Source of the DNA: Bugula neritina
Taxonomy: Eukaryota > Bryozoa > Gymnolaemata > Cheilostomatida > Bugulidae
Assembly: GCA_964035545.1 (NCBI GenBank)
Contig: CAXIUT010000230.1
Coordinates: 1,240,001-1,304,000 of the forward strand
Direction of reading: 5' to 3'
DNA length: 64,000 nucleotides
In this document: positions 27,801 to 43,896 of the stretch, piece after piece
Position numbering within the stretch: the first letter of the stretch is position 1
How the letters are laid out: the number at the start of each line of letters is the position of its first letter
The notes under the pieces: model-generated
What the model was told of the DNA's origin: nothing
Databases searched by the model: none
The model's input: the letters and a program-made list of their open reading frames with translations, nothing else
Program-made: the position numbers and the translations under genes

Positions 27801-30800
27801 ACATACTGAATTACACTCTAACATACTGAAATATGCTGTAGCATACTGAAATACACTGCAACACACTGAAGTATACTGTAATACACTGAAATGTAATGCA
27901 ACATACTGAATTATACTGCAACATAGTGCAACATACTGAAATACACTGTGACACACTGAAATACACTGAAACATAATGCAACATACTGCAACATACTGAA
28001 ATACACTGTAACATATCGAAATGCACTGCAACATACTGCAACATACTGCAACATACTGAAATACACCGTAACATATCGAAATACACTTCAACATACCGCA
28101 ACATACTGAAATGCACCGGAACATAATGGAATACCCTGCAACACATTGAAATATACTGCAACAGACTGAAACATAAGGTAACACAAAGAAGTATACTGCG
28201 ACACATTAAAATATACTGCAACATACTGAAATAGACTGCAACATACTGAAATGTAATGTAATATACAGAAATGTACTGTAACATACTGAATTACACTCTA
28301 ACATACTGAAATATGCTGTAGCATACTGAAATACACTGCAACACACTGAAGTATACTGTAATACACTGAAATGTGATGCAACACACTGAATTATACTGCA
28401 ACATAGTGCAACATACTGAAATACACTACAACAAACTGCAACATACTGAAATACACTGGAACATTTTGAAATACACTGCGACACATTGAAACATACTGCA
28501 ACATACTGAAATACACTGGGACACATTGAAATACACTGCAACATACTGCAACATACTGCAACATACTGAAATACATTGCAACACATTAAAATATACTGCA
28601 ACATACTGAAACCTACTGCAACATACTGAAATATACTGCAACACACTGAAACATACGACAACATACCGAAATAAACTGCGACACGTTGAAAATTACTGCA
28701 ACATACTGAAATATACTGCGACGCCTTAAAATATACTGCAACATACTGAAATAGACTGCAAGTGGTGCAACATACTGAAATACACTGTGACACACTGAAA
28801 TACACTGCAACATACTGAAACATACTGCAACATACTGAAATACACTGTGACACCCTGAAATACACTGCAACATACTGCAACATACTGCAACATACTGAAT
28901 TACACTGGAACATATTGATATACACTGCAACACATTGAAATATACTGCAACACACTGAACCATATGGCAACATACCGAAATTTACTGCGACACACTGAAA
29001 AATACTGCAACATACGAATTATACTTCAAGTGGTACAACATACTGAAATACAATGTGACACACTGAAATACACTGCAACATACTGCAACATACTGCAACA
29101 TACTGAAATATTGTGCGACACATTGAAATATACTGCAACGTATTGAAATATACTGTAACATACTGCAACATACTAAAATACACTGCAACATACTGAAATA
29201 CATTGCAACACATTAAAATATACTGCGACATACTGAAACATACTGCAACATGCTGAAATATACTGCAATATACTGAAATACACTATAACATATTGAAATA
29301 TACTGCAACATACTGAATTACACTCTAACATACTGAAATATGCTGTAGCATACTGAAATACACTGCAACACACTGAAGTATACTGTAATACACTGAAATG
29401 TAATGCAACATACTGAATTATACTGCAACATAGTGCAACATACTGAAATACACTGTGACACACTGAAATACACTGAAACATAATGCAACATACTGCAACA
29501 TACTGAAATACACTGTAACATATCGAAATGCACTGCAACATACTGCAACATACTGCAACATACTGAAATACACCGTAACATATCGAAATACACTTCAACA
29601 TACTGCAACATACTGAAATGCACCGGAACATAATGGAATACCCTGCAACACATTGAAATATACTGCAACAGACTGAAACATAAGGTAACACAATGAAGTA
29701 TACTGCGACACATTAAAATATACTGCAACGTACTGAAATAGACTGCAACATACTGAAATGTAATGTAATATACAGAAATGTACTGTAACATACTGAATTA
29801 CACTCTAACATACTGAAATATGCTGTAGCATACTGAAATACACTGCAACACACTGAAGTATACTGTAATACACTGAAATGTGATGCAACACACTGAATTA
29901 TACTGCAACATAGTGCAACATACTGAAATACACTACAACAAACTGCAACATACTGAAATACACTGGAACATTTTGAAATACACTGCGACACATTGAAACA
30001 TACTGCAACATACTGAAATACACTGGGACACATTGAAATACACTGCAACATACTGCAACATACTGCAACATACTGAAATACATTGCAACACATTAAAATA
30101 TACTGCAACATACTGAAACCTACTGCAACATACTGAAATATACTGCAACACACTGAAACATACGACAACATACCGAAATAAACTGCGACACGTTGAAAAT
30201 TACTGCAACATACTGAAATATACTGCGACGCCTTAAAATATACTGCAACATACTGAAATAGACTGCAAGTGGTGCAACATACTGAAATACACTGTGACAC
30301 ACTGAAATACACTGCAACATACTGAAACATACTGCAACATACTGAAATACACTGTGACACCCTGAAATACACTGCAACATACTGCAACATACTGCAACAT
30401 ACTGAATTACACTGGAACATATTGATATACACTGCAACACATTGAAATATACTGCAACACACTGAACCATATGGCAACATACCGAAATTTACTGCGACAC
30501 ACTGAAAAATACTGCAACATACTGAAATAGACTGCAAGTGGTGCAACATACTGAAATACACTGTGACACACTGAAATACACTGCAACATACTGAAACATA
30601 CTGCAACATACTGAAATACACTGTGACACCCTGAAATACACTGCAACATACTGCAACATACTGCAACATACTGAATTACACTGGAACATATTGATATACA
30701 CTGCAACACATTGAAATATACTGCAACACACTGAAACATGCGGCAATATACCGAAATATACTGCGACACCTTGAAAAATACTGCGACATACGAAATATAC

Positions 30801-32504
30801 TGCAAGTGGTGCAACATACTGAAATACAATGTGACACACTAGAATACACTGCAACATACTGCAACATACTGCAACATACTGAAATATTGTGCGACACATT
30901 GAAATATTCTGCAACGTATTGAAATATACTGTAACATACTGCAACATACTAAAATACACTGCAACATACTGAAATACATTGCAACACATTAAAATATACT
31001 GCGACATACTGAAACATACTGCAACATGCTGAAATATACTGCAATATACTGAAATACACTATAACATATTGAAATATACTGCAACATACTGAATTACACT
31101 CTAACATACTGAAATATGCTGTAGCATACTGAAATACACTGCAACACACTGAAGTATACTGTAATACACTGAAATGTAATGCAACATACTGAATTATACT
31201 GCAACATAGTGCAACATACTGAAATACACTGTGAAACACTGAAATACACTGAAACATAATGCAACATACTGCAACATACTGAAATACACTGTAACATATC
31301 GAAATGCACTGCAACATACTGCAACATACTGCAACATACTGAAATACACCGTAACATATCGAAATACACTTCAACATACTGCAACATACAGAAATGCACC
31401 GGAACATAATGGAATACCCTGCAACACATTGAAATATACTGCAACAGACTGAAACATAAGGTAACACAATGAAGTATACTGCGACACATTAAAATATACT
31501 GCAACATACTGAAATAGACTGCAACATACTGAAATGTAATGTAATATACAGAAATGTACTGTAACATACTGAATTACACTCTAACATACTGAAATATGCT
31601 GTAGCATACTGAAATACACTGCAACACACTGAAGTATACTGTAATACACTGAAATGTGATGCAACATACTGAATTATACTGCAACATAGTGCAACATACT
31701 GAAATACACTACAACAAACTGCAACATACTGAAATACACTGGAACATATTGAAATACACTGCGACACATTGAAACATACTGCAACATACTGAAATACACT
31801 GGGACACATTGAAATACACTGCAACATACTGCAACATACTGCAACATACTGAAATACATTGCAACACATTAAAATATACTGCAACATACTGAAACCTACT
31901 GCAACATACTGAAATATACTGCAACACACTGAAACATACGGCAACATACCGAAATAAACTGCGACACGTTGAAAATTACTGCAACATACTGAAATGTACT
32001 GCGACGCTTTAAAATATACTGCAACATACTGAAATAGACTGCAAGTGGTGCAACATACTGAAATACACTGTGACACACTGAAATACACTGCAACATACTG
32101 AAACATACTGCAACATACTGAAATACACTGTGACACCCTGAAATACACTGCAACATACTGCAACATACTGCAACATACTGAATTACACTGGAACATATTG
32201 ATATACACTGCAACACATTGAAATATACTGCAACACACTGAACCATATGGCAACATACCGAAATTTACTGCGACACACTGAAAAATACTGCAACATACGA
32301 ATTATACTTCAAGTGGTACAACATACTGAAATACAATGTGACACACTGAAATACACTGCAACATACTGCAACATACTGCAACATACTGAAATATTGTGCG
32401 ACACATTGAAATATACTGCAACGTATTGAAATATACTGTAACATACTGCAACATACTAAAATACACTGCAACATACTGAAATACATTGCAACACATTAAA
32501 ATAT
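21814..32504 (+). repeat. 10,691-bp tandem duplication, copy B
   Basis: Second copy of 11,123-21,813. The match continues past the nominal end as far as 32,674. The first difference is G at 32,675 against A at 21,984 (TACGCTG versus TACACTG). The crossover point therefore lies somewhere in a roughly 170-bp tract common to both sides. Beyond it the sequence follows the module order found after 22,876. Apparent identity over more than 10 kb means either a very recent event, strong homogenisation, or an assembly duplication. Confidence 0.92.
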
Positions 32505-34091
32505 ACTGCGACATACTGAAACATACTGCAACATGCTGAAATATACTGCAACATACTGAAATACACTATAACATATTGAAATATACTGCAACATACTGAA
32601 TTACACTCTAACATACTGAAATATGCTGTAGCATACTGAAATACACTGCAACACACTGAAGTATACTGTAATACGCTGAAATGTAATGCAACATACTGAA
32701 TTATACTGCAACATAGTGCAACATACTGAAATACACTGTGACACACTGAAATACACTGAAACATAATGCAACATACTGCAACATACTGAAATACACTGTA
32801 ACATATCGAAATACACTGCAACATACTGCAACATACTGCAACATACTGAAATACACTACAACATACTGCAACATACTGAAATACACTGGAACATATTGAA
32901 ATACACTGCGACACATTGAAACATACTGCAACATACTGAAATATACTGCAAGCTACTGCAACATACTGAAACAGACTGTGACATACTGAAATACACTGCA
33001 ACATACTGCAAGATACCGCAACCTACTGATATACACTGAAACATATTGAAATACAGTGCATCATACTGCCACATACTGAATTACACTGGAACATATTGAT
33101 ATACACTGCAACACATTGAAATATACTGCAACACACTGAAACATACGGCAATATACCAAAATATACTGCGACACACTGAAAAATTTTGCAACATACGAAT
33201 TATACTTCAAGTGGTGCAACATTCTGAAATACAATGTGACACACTGAAATACACTGCAACATACTGCAACATACTGCAACATACTGAAATATTGTGCGAC
33301 ACATTGAAATATACTGCAACATATTGAAATATACTGTAACATACTGCAACATACTAAAATACACTGCAACATACTGAAATACATAGCAACACATTAAAAT
33401 AAACTGCGACATACTGAAACATACTGCAACATGCTGAAATATACTGCAACATACTGAAATACACTATAACATATTGAAATATACTGCAACATACTGAATT
33501 ACACTCTAACATACTGAAATATGCTGTAGCATACTGAAATACACTGCAACACACTGAAGTATACTGTAATACACTGAAATGTAATGCAACATACTGAATT
33601 ATACTGCAACATAGTGCAACATACTGAAATACACTGTGACACACTGAAATACACTGAAACATAATGCAACATACTGCAACATACTGAAATACACTGTAAC
33701 ATATCGAAATACACTGCAACATACTGCAACATACTGAAATACACCGTAACATATCGAAATACACTTCAACATACTGCAACATACTGAAATGCACCGGAAC
33801 ATAATGGAATACCCTGCAACACATTGAAATATACTGCAACAGACTGAAACATAAGGTAACACAATGAAGTATACTGCGACACATTAAAATATACTGCAAC
33901 ATACTGTAATAGACTGCAACATACTGAAATGTAATGTAATATACAGAAATGTACTGTAACATACTGAATTGCACTCTAACATACTGAAATATGCTGTAGC
34001 ATACTGAAATACACTGCAACACACTGAGGTATACTGTAATACACTGAAATGTGATGCAACATACTGAATTATACTGCAACATAGTGCAACA
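32505..34091 (+). repeat. Transition zone with an internal 258-bp deletion
   Basis: This zone follows the module order of 22,876-25,000, but the offset changes from 9,371 to 9,113 at about 33,171. There the sequence jumps from the GCAATATACC module directly to the AAATTTTGCAAC module, removing 258 bp. It also lacks the AT dinucleotide insertion carried by the 11-25 kb copies (here ATTAAAATATACTGC near 33,885). It is therefore not a simple descendant of copies A or B. Confidence 0.75.
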
Positions 34092-37000
34092 TACTGAAAT
34101 ACACTACAACAATCTGCAACATACTGAAATACACCGGAACATATAGAAATACACTGCGACACATTGAAACATACTGCAACATACTGAAATACACTGGGAC
34201 ACATTGAAATACACTGCAAAATACTGCAACATACTGCAACATACTGAAATACATTGCAACACATTAAAATATACTGCAACATACTGAAACATACTGAAAT
34301 ATACTGCAACACACTGAAACATACGGCAACATACCGAAATAAACTGCGACACGTTGAAAATTACTGCAACATACTGAAATATACTGCGACGCCTTAAAAT
34401 ATACTGCAACATACTGAAATAGACTGCAAGTGGTGCAACATACTAAAATACCTTGTGACACACTGAATTACACTGCAACATACTGCAACATACTGAAATA
34501 TTGTGCGACACAATAAAATATACTGCAACATATTGAAATATACTGTAACATACTGCAACATACTAAAATACACTGCAACACATTAAAATATACTGCAACA
34601 TACTGAAACATACTGCAACATACTGAAATACACTGTGACACCCTGAAATACACTGCAACATACTGCAACATACTGCAACATACTGAATTACACTGGAACA
34701 TATTGATATACACTGCAACACATTGAAATATACTGCAACACACTGAACCATATGGCAACATACCGAAATTTACTGCGACACACTGAAAAATACTGCAACA
34801 TACGAATTATACTTCAAGTGGTACAACATACTGAAATACAATGTGACACACTGAAATGCACTGCAACATACTGCAACATACTGCAACATACTGAAATATC
34901 GTGCGACACATTGAAATATACTGCAACGTATTGAAATATACTGTAACATACTGCAACATACTAAAATACACTGCAACATACTGAAATACATTGCAACACA
35001 TTAAAATATACTGCGACATACTGAAACATACTGCAACATGCTGAAATATACTGCAACATACTGAAATACACTATAACATATTGAAATATACTGCAACATA
35101 CTGAATTACACTCTAACATACTGAAATATGCTGTAGCATACTGAAATACACTGGAACACACTGAAGTATACTGTAATACACTGAAATGTAATGCAACATA
35201 CTGAATTATACTGCAACATAGTGCAACATACTGAAATACACTGTGACACACTGAAATACACTGAAACATAATGCAACATACTGCAACATACTGAAATACA
35301 CTGTAACATATCGAAATACACTGCAACATACTGCAACATAGTGCAACATACTGAAATACACTACAACATACTGCAACATACTGAAATACACTGGAACATA
35401 TTAAAATACACTGCGACACATTGAAACATACTGCAACATACTGAAATATACTGCAAGATACTTCAACATACTGAAACAGACTGTGACATACTGAAATACA
35501 CTGCAACATACTGCAAGATACCGCAACCTACTGAAATACACTGAAACATATTGAAATACACTGCATCATACTGCAACATACTGAATTACAATGGAACATA
35601 TTGATATACACTGCAACACATTGAAATATACTGCAACACACTGAAACATATGGCAATATACCAAAATATACTGCGACACCTTGAAAAATACTGCAACATA
35701 CGAAATATACTGCAAGTGGTGCAACATACTGAAATACAATGTGACATACTGCAACATACTGAAATATACTGCAAGATACCGCAACCTACTGAAATACACT
35801 GTAACATATTGAAATACACTGCATCATACTGCAACATACTGAATTACACTGGAACATATTGATATACACTGCAACACATTCAAATATACTGCAACACACT
35901 GAAACATGCGGCAATATACCGAAATATACTGCGACACCTTGAAAAATACTGCGACATACGAAATATACTGCAAGTGGTGCAACATACTGAAATACAATGT
36001 GACACACTAGAATACACTGCAACATACTGCAACATACTGCAACATACTGAAATAGTGTGCGACACATTGAAATATTCTGCAACGTATTGAAATATACTGT
36101 AACATACTGCAACATACTAAAATACACTGCAACATACTGAAATACATTGCAACACATTAAAATATACTGCGACATACTGAAACATACTGCAACATGCTGA
36201 AATATACTGCAATATACTGAAATACACTATAACATATTGAAATATACTGCAACATACTGAATTACACTCTAACATACTGAAATATGCTGTAGCATACTGA
36301 AATACACTGCAACACACTGAAGTATACTGTAATACACTGAAATGTAATGCAACATACTGAATTATACTGCAACATAGTGCAACATACTGAAATACACTGT
36401 GACACACTGAAATACACTGAAACATAATGCAACATACTGCAACATACTGAAATACACTGTAACATATCGAAATGCACTGCAACATACTGCAACATACTGC
36501 AACATACTGAAATACACCGTAACATATCGAAATACACTTCAACATACTGCAACATACTGAAATGCACCGGAACATAATGGAATACCCTGCAACACATTGA
36601 AATATACTGCAACAGACTGAAACATAAGGTAACACAAAGAAGTATACTGCGACACATTAAAATATAATGCAACATACTGAAATAGACTGCAACATACTGA
36701 AATGTAATGTAATATACAGAAATGTACTGTAACATACTGAATTACACTCTAACATACTGAAATATGCTGTAGCATACTGAAATACACTGCAACACACTGA
36801 AGTATACTGTAATACACTGAAATGTGATGCAACACACTGAATTATACTGCAACATAGTGCAACATACTGAAATACACTACAACAAACTGCAACATACTGA
36901 AATACACTGGAACATTTTGAAATACACTGCGACACATTGAAACATACTGCAACATACTGAAATACACTGGGACACATTGAAATACACTGCAACATACTGC

Positions 37001-37154
37001 AACATACTGCAACATACTGAAATACATTGCAACACATTAAAATATACTGCAACATACTGAAACCTACTGCAACATACTGAAATATACTGCAACACACTGA
37101 AACATACGACAACATACCGAAATAAACTGCGACACGTTGAAAATTACTGCAACA
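34092..37154 (+). repeat. 3,063-bp tandem duplication, copy 1
   Basis: From about 34,092 the sequence recurs 3,063 bp downstream. The junction lies between 37,148 and 37,165, in the run ACTGCAACATACTGAAATAC, where the module switches to ACTACAACAATCTGC. It contains CCATATGG at 34,748-34,755. Compared with the copy at 39,389 it has a private C in ATATCGTGCG near 34,899 and a private GTGCAAC at about 35,341. Confidence 0.82.
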
Positions 37155-39259
37155 TACTGAAATACACTACAACAATCTGCAACATACTGAAATACACCGG
37201 AACATATAGAAATACACTGCGACACATTGAAACATACTGCAACATACTGAAATACACTGGGACACATTGAAATACACTGCAAAATACTGCAACATACTGC
37301 AACATACTGAAATACATTGCAACACATTAAAATATACTGCAACATACTGAAACATACTGAAATATACTGCAACACACTGAAACATACGGCAACATACCGA
37401 AATAAACTGCGACACGTTGAAAATTACTGCAACATACTGAAATATACTGCGACGCCTTAAAATATACTGCAACATACTGAAATAGACTGCAAGTGGTGCA
37501 ACATACTGAAATACCTTGTGACACACTGAATTACACTGCAACATACTGCAACATACTGAAATATTGTGCGACACAATAAAATATACTGCAACATATTGAA
37601 ATATACTGTAACATACTGCAACATACTAAAATACACTGCAACACATTAAAATATACTGCAACATACTGAAACATACTGCAACATACTGAAATACACTGTG
37701 ACACCCTGAAATACACTGCAACATACTGCAACATACTGCAACATACTGAATTACACTGGAACATATTGATATACACTGCAACACATTGAAATATACTGCA
37801 ACACACTGAACCATATGGCAACATACCGAAATTTACTGCGACACACTGAAAAATACTGCAACAATTGAATTATACTTCAAGTGGTACAACATACTGAAAT
37901 ACAATGTGACACACTGAAATGCACTGCAACATACTGCAACATACTGCAACATACTGAAATATTGTGCGACACATTGAAATATACTGCAACGTATTGAAAT
38001 ATACTGTAACATACTGCAACATACTAAAATACACTGCAACATACTGAAATACATTGCAACACATTAAAATATACTGCGACATACTGAAACATACTGCAAC
38101 ATGCTGAAATATACTGCAACATACTGAGATACACTATAACATATTGAAATATACTGCAACATACTGAATTACACTCTAACATACTGAAATATGCTGTAGC
38201 ATACTGAAATACACTGGAACACACTGAAGTATACTGTAATACACTGAAATGTAATGCAACATACTGAATTATACTGCAACATAGTGCAACATACTGAAAT
38301 ACACTGTGACACACTGAAATACACTGAAACATAATGCAACATACTGCAACATACTGAAATACACTGTAACATATCGAAATACACTGCAACATACTGCAAC
38401 ATACTGCAACATACTGAAATACACTACAACATACTGCAACATACTGAAATACACTGGAACATATTAAAATACACTGCGACACATTGAAACATACTGCAAC
38501 ATACTGAAATATACTGCAAGATACTTCAACATACTGAAACAGACTGTGACATACTGAAATACACTGCAACATACTGCAAGATACCGCAACCTACTGAAAT
38601 ACACTGAAACATATTGAAATACACTGCATCATACTGCAACATACTGAATTACAATGGAACATATTGATATACACTGCAACACATTGAAATATACTGCAAC
38701 ACACTGAAACATATGGCAATATACCAAAATATACTGCGACACCTTGAAAAATACTGCAACATACGAAATATACTGCAAGTGGTGCAACATACTGAAATAC
38801 AATGTGACATACTGCAACATACTGAAATATACTGCAAGATACCGCAACCTACTGAAATACACTGTAACATATTGAAATACACTGCATCATACTGCAACAT
38901 ACTGAATTACACTGGAACATATTGATATACACTGCAACACATTCAAATATACTGCAACACACTGAAACATGCGGCAATATACCGAAATATACTGCGACAC
39001 CTTGAAAAATACTGCGACATACGAAATATACTGCAAGTGGTGCAACATACTGAAATACAATGTGACACACTAGAATACACTGCAACATACTGCAACATAC
39101 TGCAACATACTGAAATAGTGTGCGACACATTGAAATATTCTGCAACGTATTGAAATATACTGTAACATACTGCAACATACTAAAATACACTGCAACATAC
39201 TGAAATACATTGCAACACATTAAAATATACTGCGACATACTGAAACATACTGCAACATG
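34623..39259 (+). repeat. 4,637-bp tandem duplication, copy 1 (overlaps the 3,063-bp pair)
   Basis: Homologous points recur at 4,637 bp throughout, for example 34,748/39,385, 35,650/40,287 and 37,155/41,792. The left edge falls between 34,600 and 34,622, where TACTGAAATACAC pairs with TGCTGAAATACAC. Because the 3,063-bp junction lies inside both copies (37,155 and 41,792), the 3,063-bp event came first. Confidence 0.84.
37155..39259 (+). repeat. 3,063-bp tandem duplication, copy 2 (left part)
   Basis: Follows 34,092-36,196 at an offset of 3,063, then breaks at about 39,260. There GAAATATACTGC is replaced by GAAATACACTGTGACACCC. The rest of this copy appears to resume after 43,897, so the later 4,637-bp duplication seems to have been inserted here. 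A private ACAATTGAATTATAC occurs near 37,862, where all other copies read ACATACGAATTATAC. Confidence 0.78.
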
Positions 39260-42200
39260 CTGAAATACACTGTGACACCCTGAAATACACTGCAACATAC
39301 TGCAACATACTGCAACATACTGAATTACACTGGAACATATTGATATACACTGCAACACATTGAAATATACTGCAACACACTGAACCATATGGCAACATAC
39401 CGAAATTTACTGCGACACACTGAAAAATACTGCAACATACGAATTATACTTCAAGTGGTACAACATACTGAAATACAATGTGACACACTGAAATGCACTG
39501 CAACATACTGCAACATACTGCAACATACTGAAATATTGTGCGACACATTGAAATATACTGCAACGTATTGAAATATACTGTAACATACTGCAACATACTA
39601 AAATACACTGCAACATACTGAAATACATTGCAACACATTAAAATATACTGCGACATACTGAAACATACTGCAACATGCTGAAATATACTGCAACATACTG
39701 AAATACACTATAACATATTGAAATATACTGCAACATACTGAATTACACTCTAACATACTGAAATATGCTGTAGCATACTGAAATACACTGGAACACACTG
39801 AAGTATACTGTAATACACTGAAATGTAATGCAACATACTGAATTATACTGCAACATAGTGCAACATACTGAAATACACTGTGACACACTGAAATACACTG
39901 AAACATAATGCAACATACTGCAACATACTGAAATACACTGTAACATATCGAAATACACTGCAACATACTGCAACATACTGCAACATACTGAAATACACTA
40001 CAACATACTGCAACATACTGAAATACACTGGAACATATTAAAATACACTGCGACACATTGAAACATACTGCAACATACTGAAATATACTGCAAGATACTT
40101 CAACATACTGAAACAGACTGTGACATACTGAAATACACTGCAACATACTGCAAGATACCGCAACCTACTGAAATACACTGAAACATATTGAAATACACTG
40201 CATCATACTGCAACATACTGAATTACAATGGAACATATTGATATACACTGCAACACATTGAAATATACTGCAACACACTGAAACATATGGCAATATACCA
40301 AAATATACTGCGACACCTTGAAAAATACTGCAACATACGAAATATACTGCAAGTGGTGCAACATACTGAAATACAATGTGACATACTGCAACATACTGAA
40401 ATATACTGCAAGATACCGCAACCTACTGAAATACACTGTAACATATTGAAATACACTGCATCATACTGCAACATACTGAATTACACTGGAACATATTGAT
40501 ATACACTGCAACACATTCAAATATACTGCAACACACTGAAACATGCGGCAATATACCGAAATATACTGCGACACCTTGAAAAATACTGCGACATACGAAA
40601 TATACTGCAAGTGGTGCAACATACTGAAATACAATGTGACACACTAGAATACACTGCAACATACTGCAACATACTGCAACATACTGAAATAGTGTGCGAC
40701 ACATTGAAATATTCTGCAACGTATTGAAATATACTGTAACATACTGCAACATACTAAAATACACTGCAACATACTGAAATACATTGCAACACATTAAAAT
40801 ATACTGCGACATACTGAAACATACTGCAACATGCTGAAATATACTGCAATATACTGAAATACACTATAACATATTGAAATATACTGCAACATACTGAATT
40901 ACACTCTAACATACTGAAATATGCTGTAGCATACTGAAATACACTGCAACACACTGAAGTATACTGTAATACACTGAAATGTAATGCAACATACTGAATT
41001 ATACTGCAACATAGTGCAACATACTGAAATACACTGTGACACACTGAAATACACTGAAACATAATGCAACATACTGCAACATACTGAAATACACTGTAAC
41101 ATATCGAAATGCACTGCAACATACTGCAACATACTGCAACATACTGAAATACACCGTAACATATCGAAATACACTTCAACATACTGCAACATACTGAAAT
41201 GCACCGGAACATAATGGAATACCCTGCAACACATTGAAATATACTGCAACAGACTGAAACATAAGGTAACACAAAGAAGTATACTGCGACACATTAAAAT
41301 ATAATGCAACATACTGAAATAGACTGCAACATACTGAAATGTAATGTAATATACAGAAATGTACTGTAACATACTGAATTACACTCTAACATACTGAAAT
41401 ATGCTGTAGCATACTGAAATACACTGCAACACACTGAAGTATACTGTAATACACTGAAATGTGATGCAACACACTGAATTATACTGCAACATAGTGCAAC
41501 ATACTGAAATACACTACAACAAACTGCAACATACTGAAATACACTGGAACATTTTGAAATACACTGCGACACATTGAAACATACTGCAACATACTGAAAT
41601 ACACTGGGACACATTGAAATACACTGCAACATACTGCAACATACTGCAACATACTGAAATACATTGCAACACATTAAAATATACTGCAACATACTGAAAC
41701 CTACTGCAACATACTGAAATATACTGCAACACACTGAAACATACGACAACATACCGAAATAAACTGCGACACGTTGAAAATTACTGCAACATACTGAAAT
41801 ACACTACAACAATCTGCAACATACTGAAATACACCGGAACATATAGAAATACACTGCGACACATTGAAACATACTGCAACATACTGAAATACACTGGGAC
41901 ACATTGAAATACACTGCAAAATACTGCAACATACTGCAACATACTGAAATACATTGCAACACATTAAAATATACTGCAACATACTGAAACATACTGAAAT
42001 ATACTGCAACACACTGAAACATACGGCAACATACCGAAATAAACTGCGACACGTTGAAAATTACTGCAACATACTGAAATATACTGCGACGCCTTAAAAT
42101 ATACTGCAACATACTGAAATAGACTGCAAGTGGTGCAACATACTGAAATACCTTGTGACACACTGAATTACACTGCAACATACTGCAACATACTGAAATA

Positions 42201-43896
42201 TTGTGCGACACAATAAAATATACTGCAACATATTGAAATATACTGTAACATACTGCAACATACTAAAATACACTGCAACACATTAAAATATACTGCAACA
42301 TACTGAAACATACTGCAACATACTGAAATACACTGTGACACCCTGAAATACACTGCAACATACTGCAACATACTGCAACATACTGAATTACACTGGAACA
42401 TATTGATATACACTGCAACACATTGAAATATACTGCAACACACTGAACCATATGGCAACATACCGAAATTTACTGCGACACACTGAAAAATACTGCAACA
42501 TACGAATTATACTTCAAGTGGTACAACATACTGAAATACAATGTGACACACTGAAATGCACTGCAACATACTGCAACATACTGCAACATACTGAAATATT
42601 GTGCGACACATTGAAATATACTGCAACGTATTGAAATATACTGTAACATACTGCAACATACTAAAATACACTGCAACATACTGAAATACATTGCAACACA
42701 TTAAAATATACTGCGACATACTGAAACATACTGCAACATGCTGAAATATACTGCAACATACTGAGATACACTATAACATATTGAAATATACTGCAACATA
42801 CTGAATTACACTCTAACATACTGAAATATGCTGTAGCATACTGAAATACACTGGAACACACTGAAGTATACTAAAATACACTGAAATGTAATGCAACATA
42901 CTGAATTATACTGCAACATAGTGCAACATACTGAAATACACTGTGACACACTGAAATACACTGAAACATAATGCAACATACTGCAACATACTGAAATACA
43001 CTGTAACATATCGAAATACACTGCAACATACTGCAACATACTGCAACATACTGAAATACACTACAACATACTGCAACATACTGAAATACACTGGAACATA
43101 TTAAAATACACTGCGACACATTGAAACATACTGCAACATACTGAAATATACTGCAAGATACTTCAACATACTGAAACAGACTGTGACATACTGAAATACA
43201 CTGCAACATACTGCAAGATACCGCAACCTACTGAAATACACTGAAACATATTGAAATACACTGCATCATACTGCAACATACTGAATTACAATGGAACATA
43301 TTGATATACACTGCAACACATTGAAATATACTGCAACACACTGAAACATATGGCAATATACCAAAATATACTGCGACACCTTGAAAAATACTGCAACATA
43401 CGAAATATACTGCAAGTGGTGCAACATACTGAAATACAATGTGACATACTGCAACATACTGAAATATACTGCAAGATACCGCAACCTACTGAAATACACT
43501 GTAACATATTGAAATACACTGCATCATACTGCAACATACTGAATTACACTGGAACATATTGATATACACTGCAACACATTCAAATATACTGCAACACACT
43601 GAAACATGCGGCAATATACCGAAATATACTGCGACACCTTGAAAAATACTGCGACATACGAAATATACTGCAAGTGGTGCAACATACTGAAATACAATGT
43701 GACACACTAGAATACACTGCAACATACTGCAACATACTGCAACATACTGAAATAGTGTGCGACACATTGAAATATTCTGCAACGTATTGAAATATACTGT
43801 AACATACTGCAACATACTAAAATACACTGCAACATACTGAAATACATTGCAACACATTAAAATATACTGCGACATACTGAAACATACTGCAACATG
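39260..43896 (+). repeat. 4,637-bp tandem duplication, copy 2
   Basis: Second copy of 34,623-39,259. Matching continues to about 43,902 before the order diverges. The copies differ at a handful of bases, including C/T near 34,899, GTGCAAC/CTGCAAC near 35,341, ACAATTG/ACATACG near 37,862, and GTAATAC/AAAATAC near 42,873. They are close but clearly not identical, unlike the 10,691-bp pair. CCATATGG lies at 39,385-39,392 and 42,448-42,455. Confidence 0.84.

Noticed and set aside
37862-37870. ACAATTGAATTATAC as a distinct functional site
   Set aside because: It occurs once, while all sister copies read ACATACGAATTATAC. It is best explained as a private mutation or a local sequence error.
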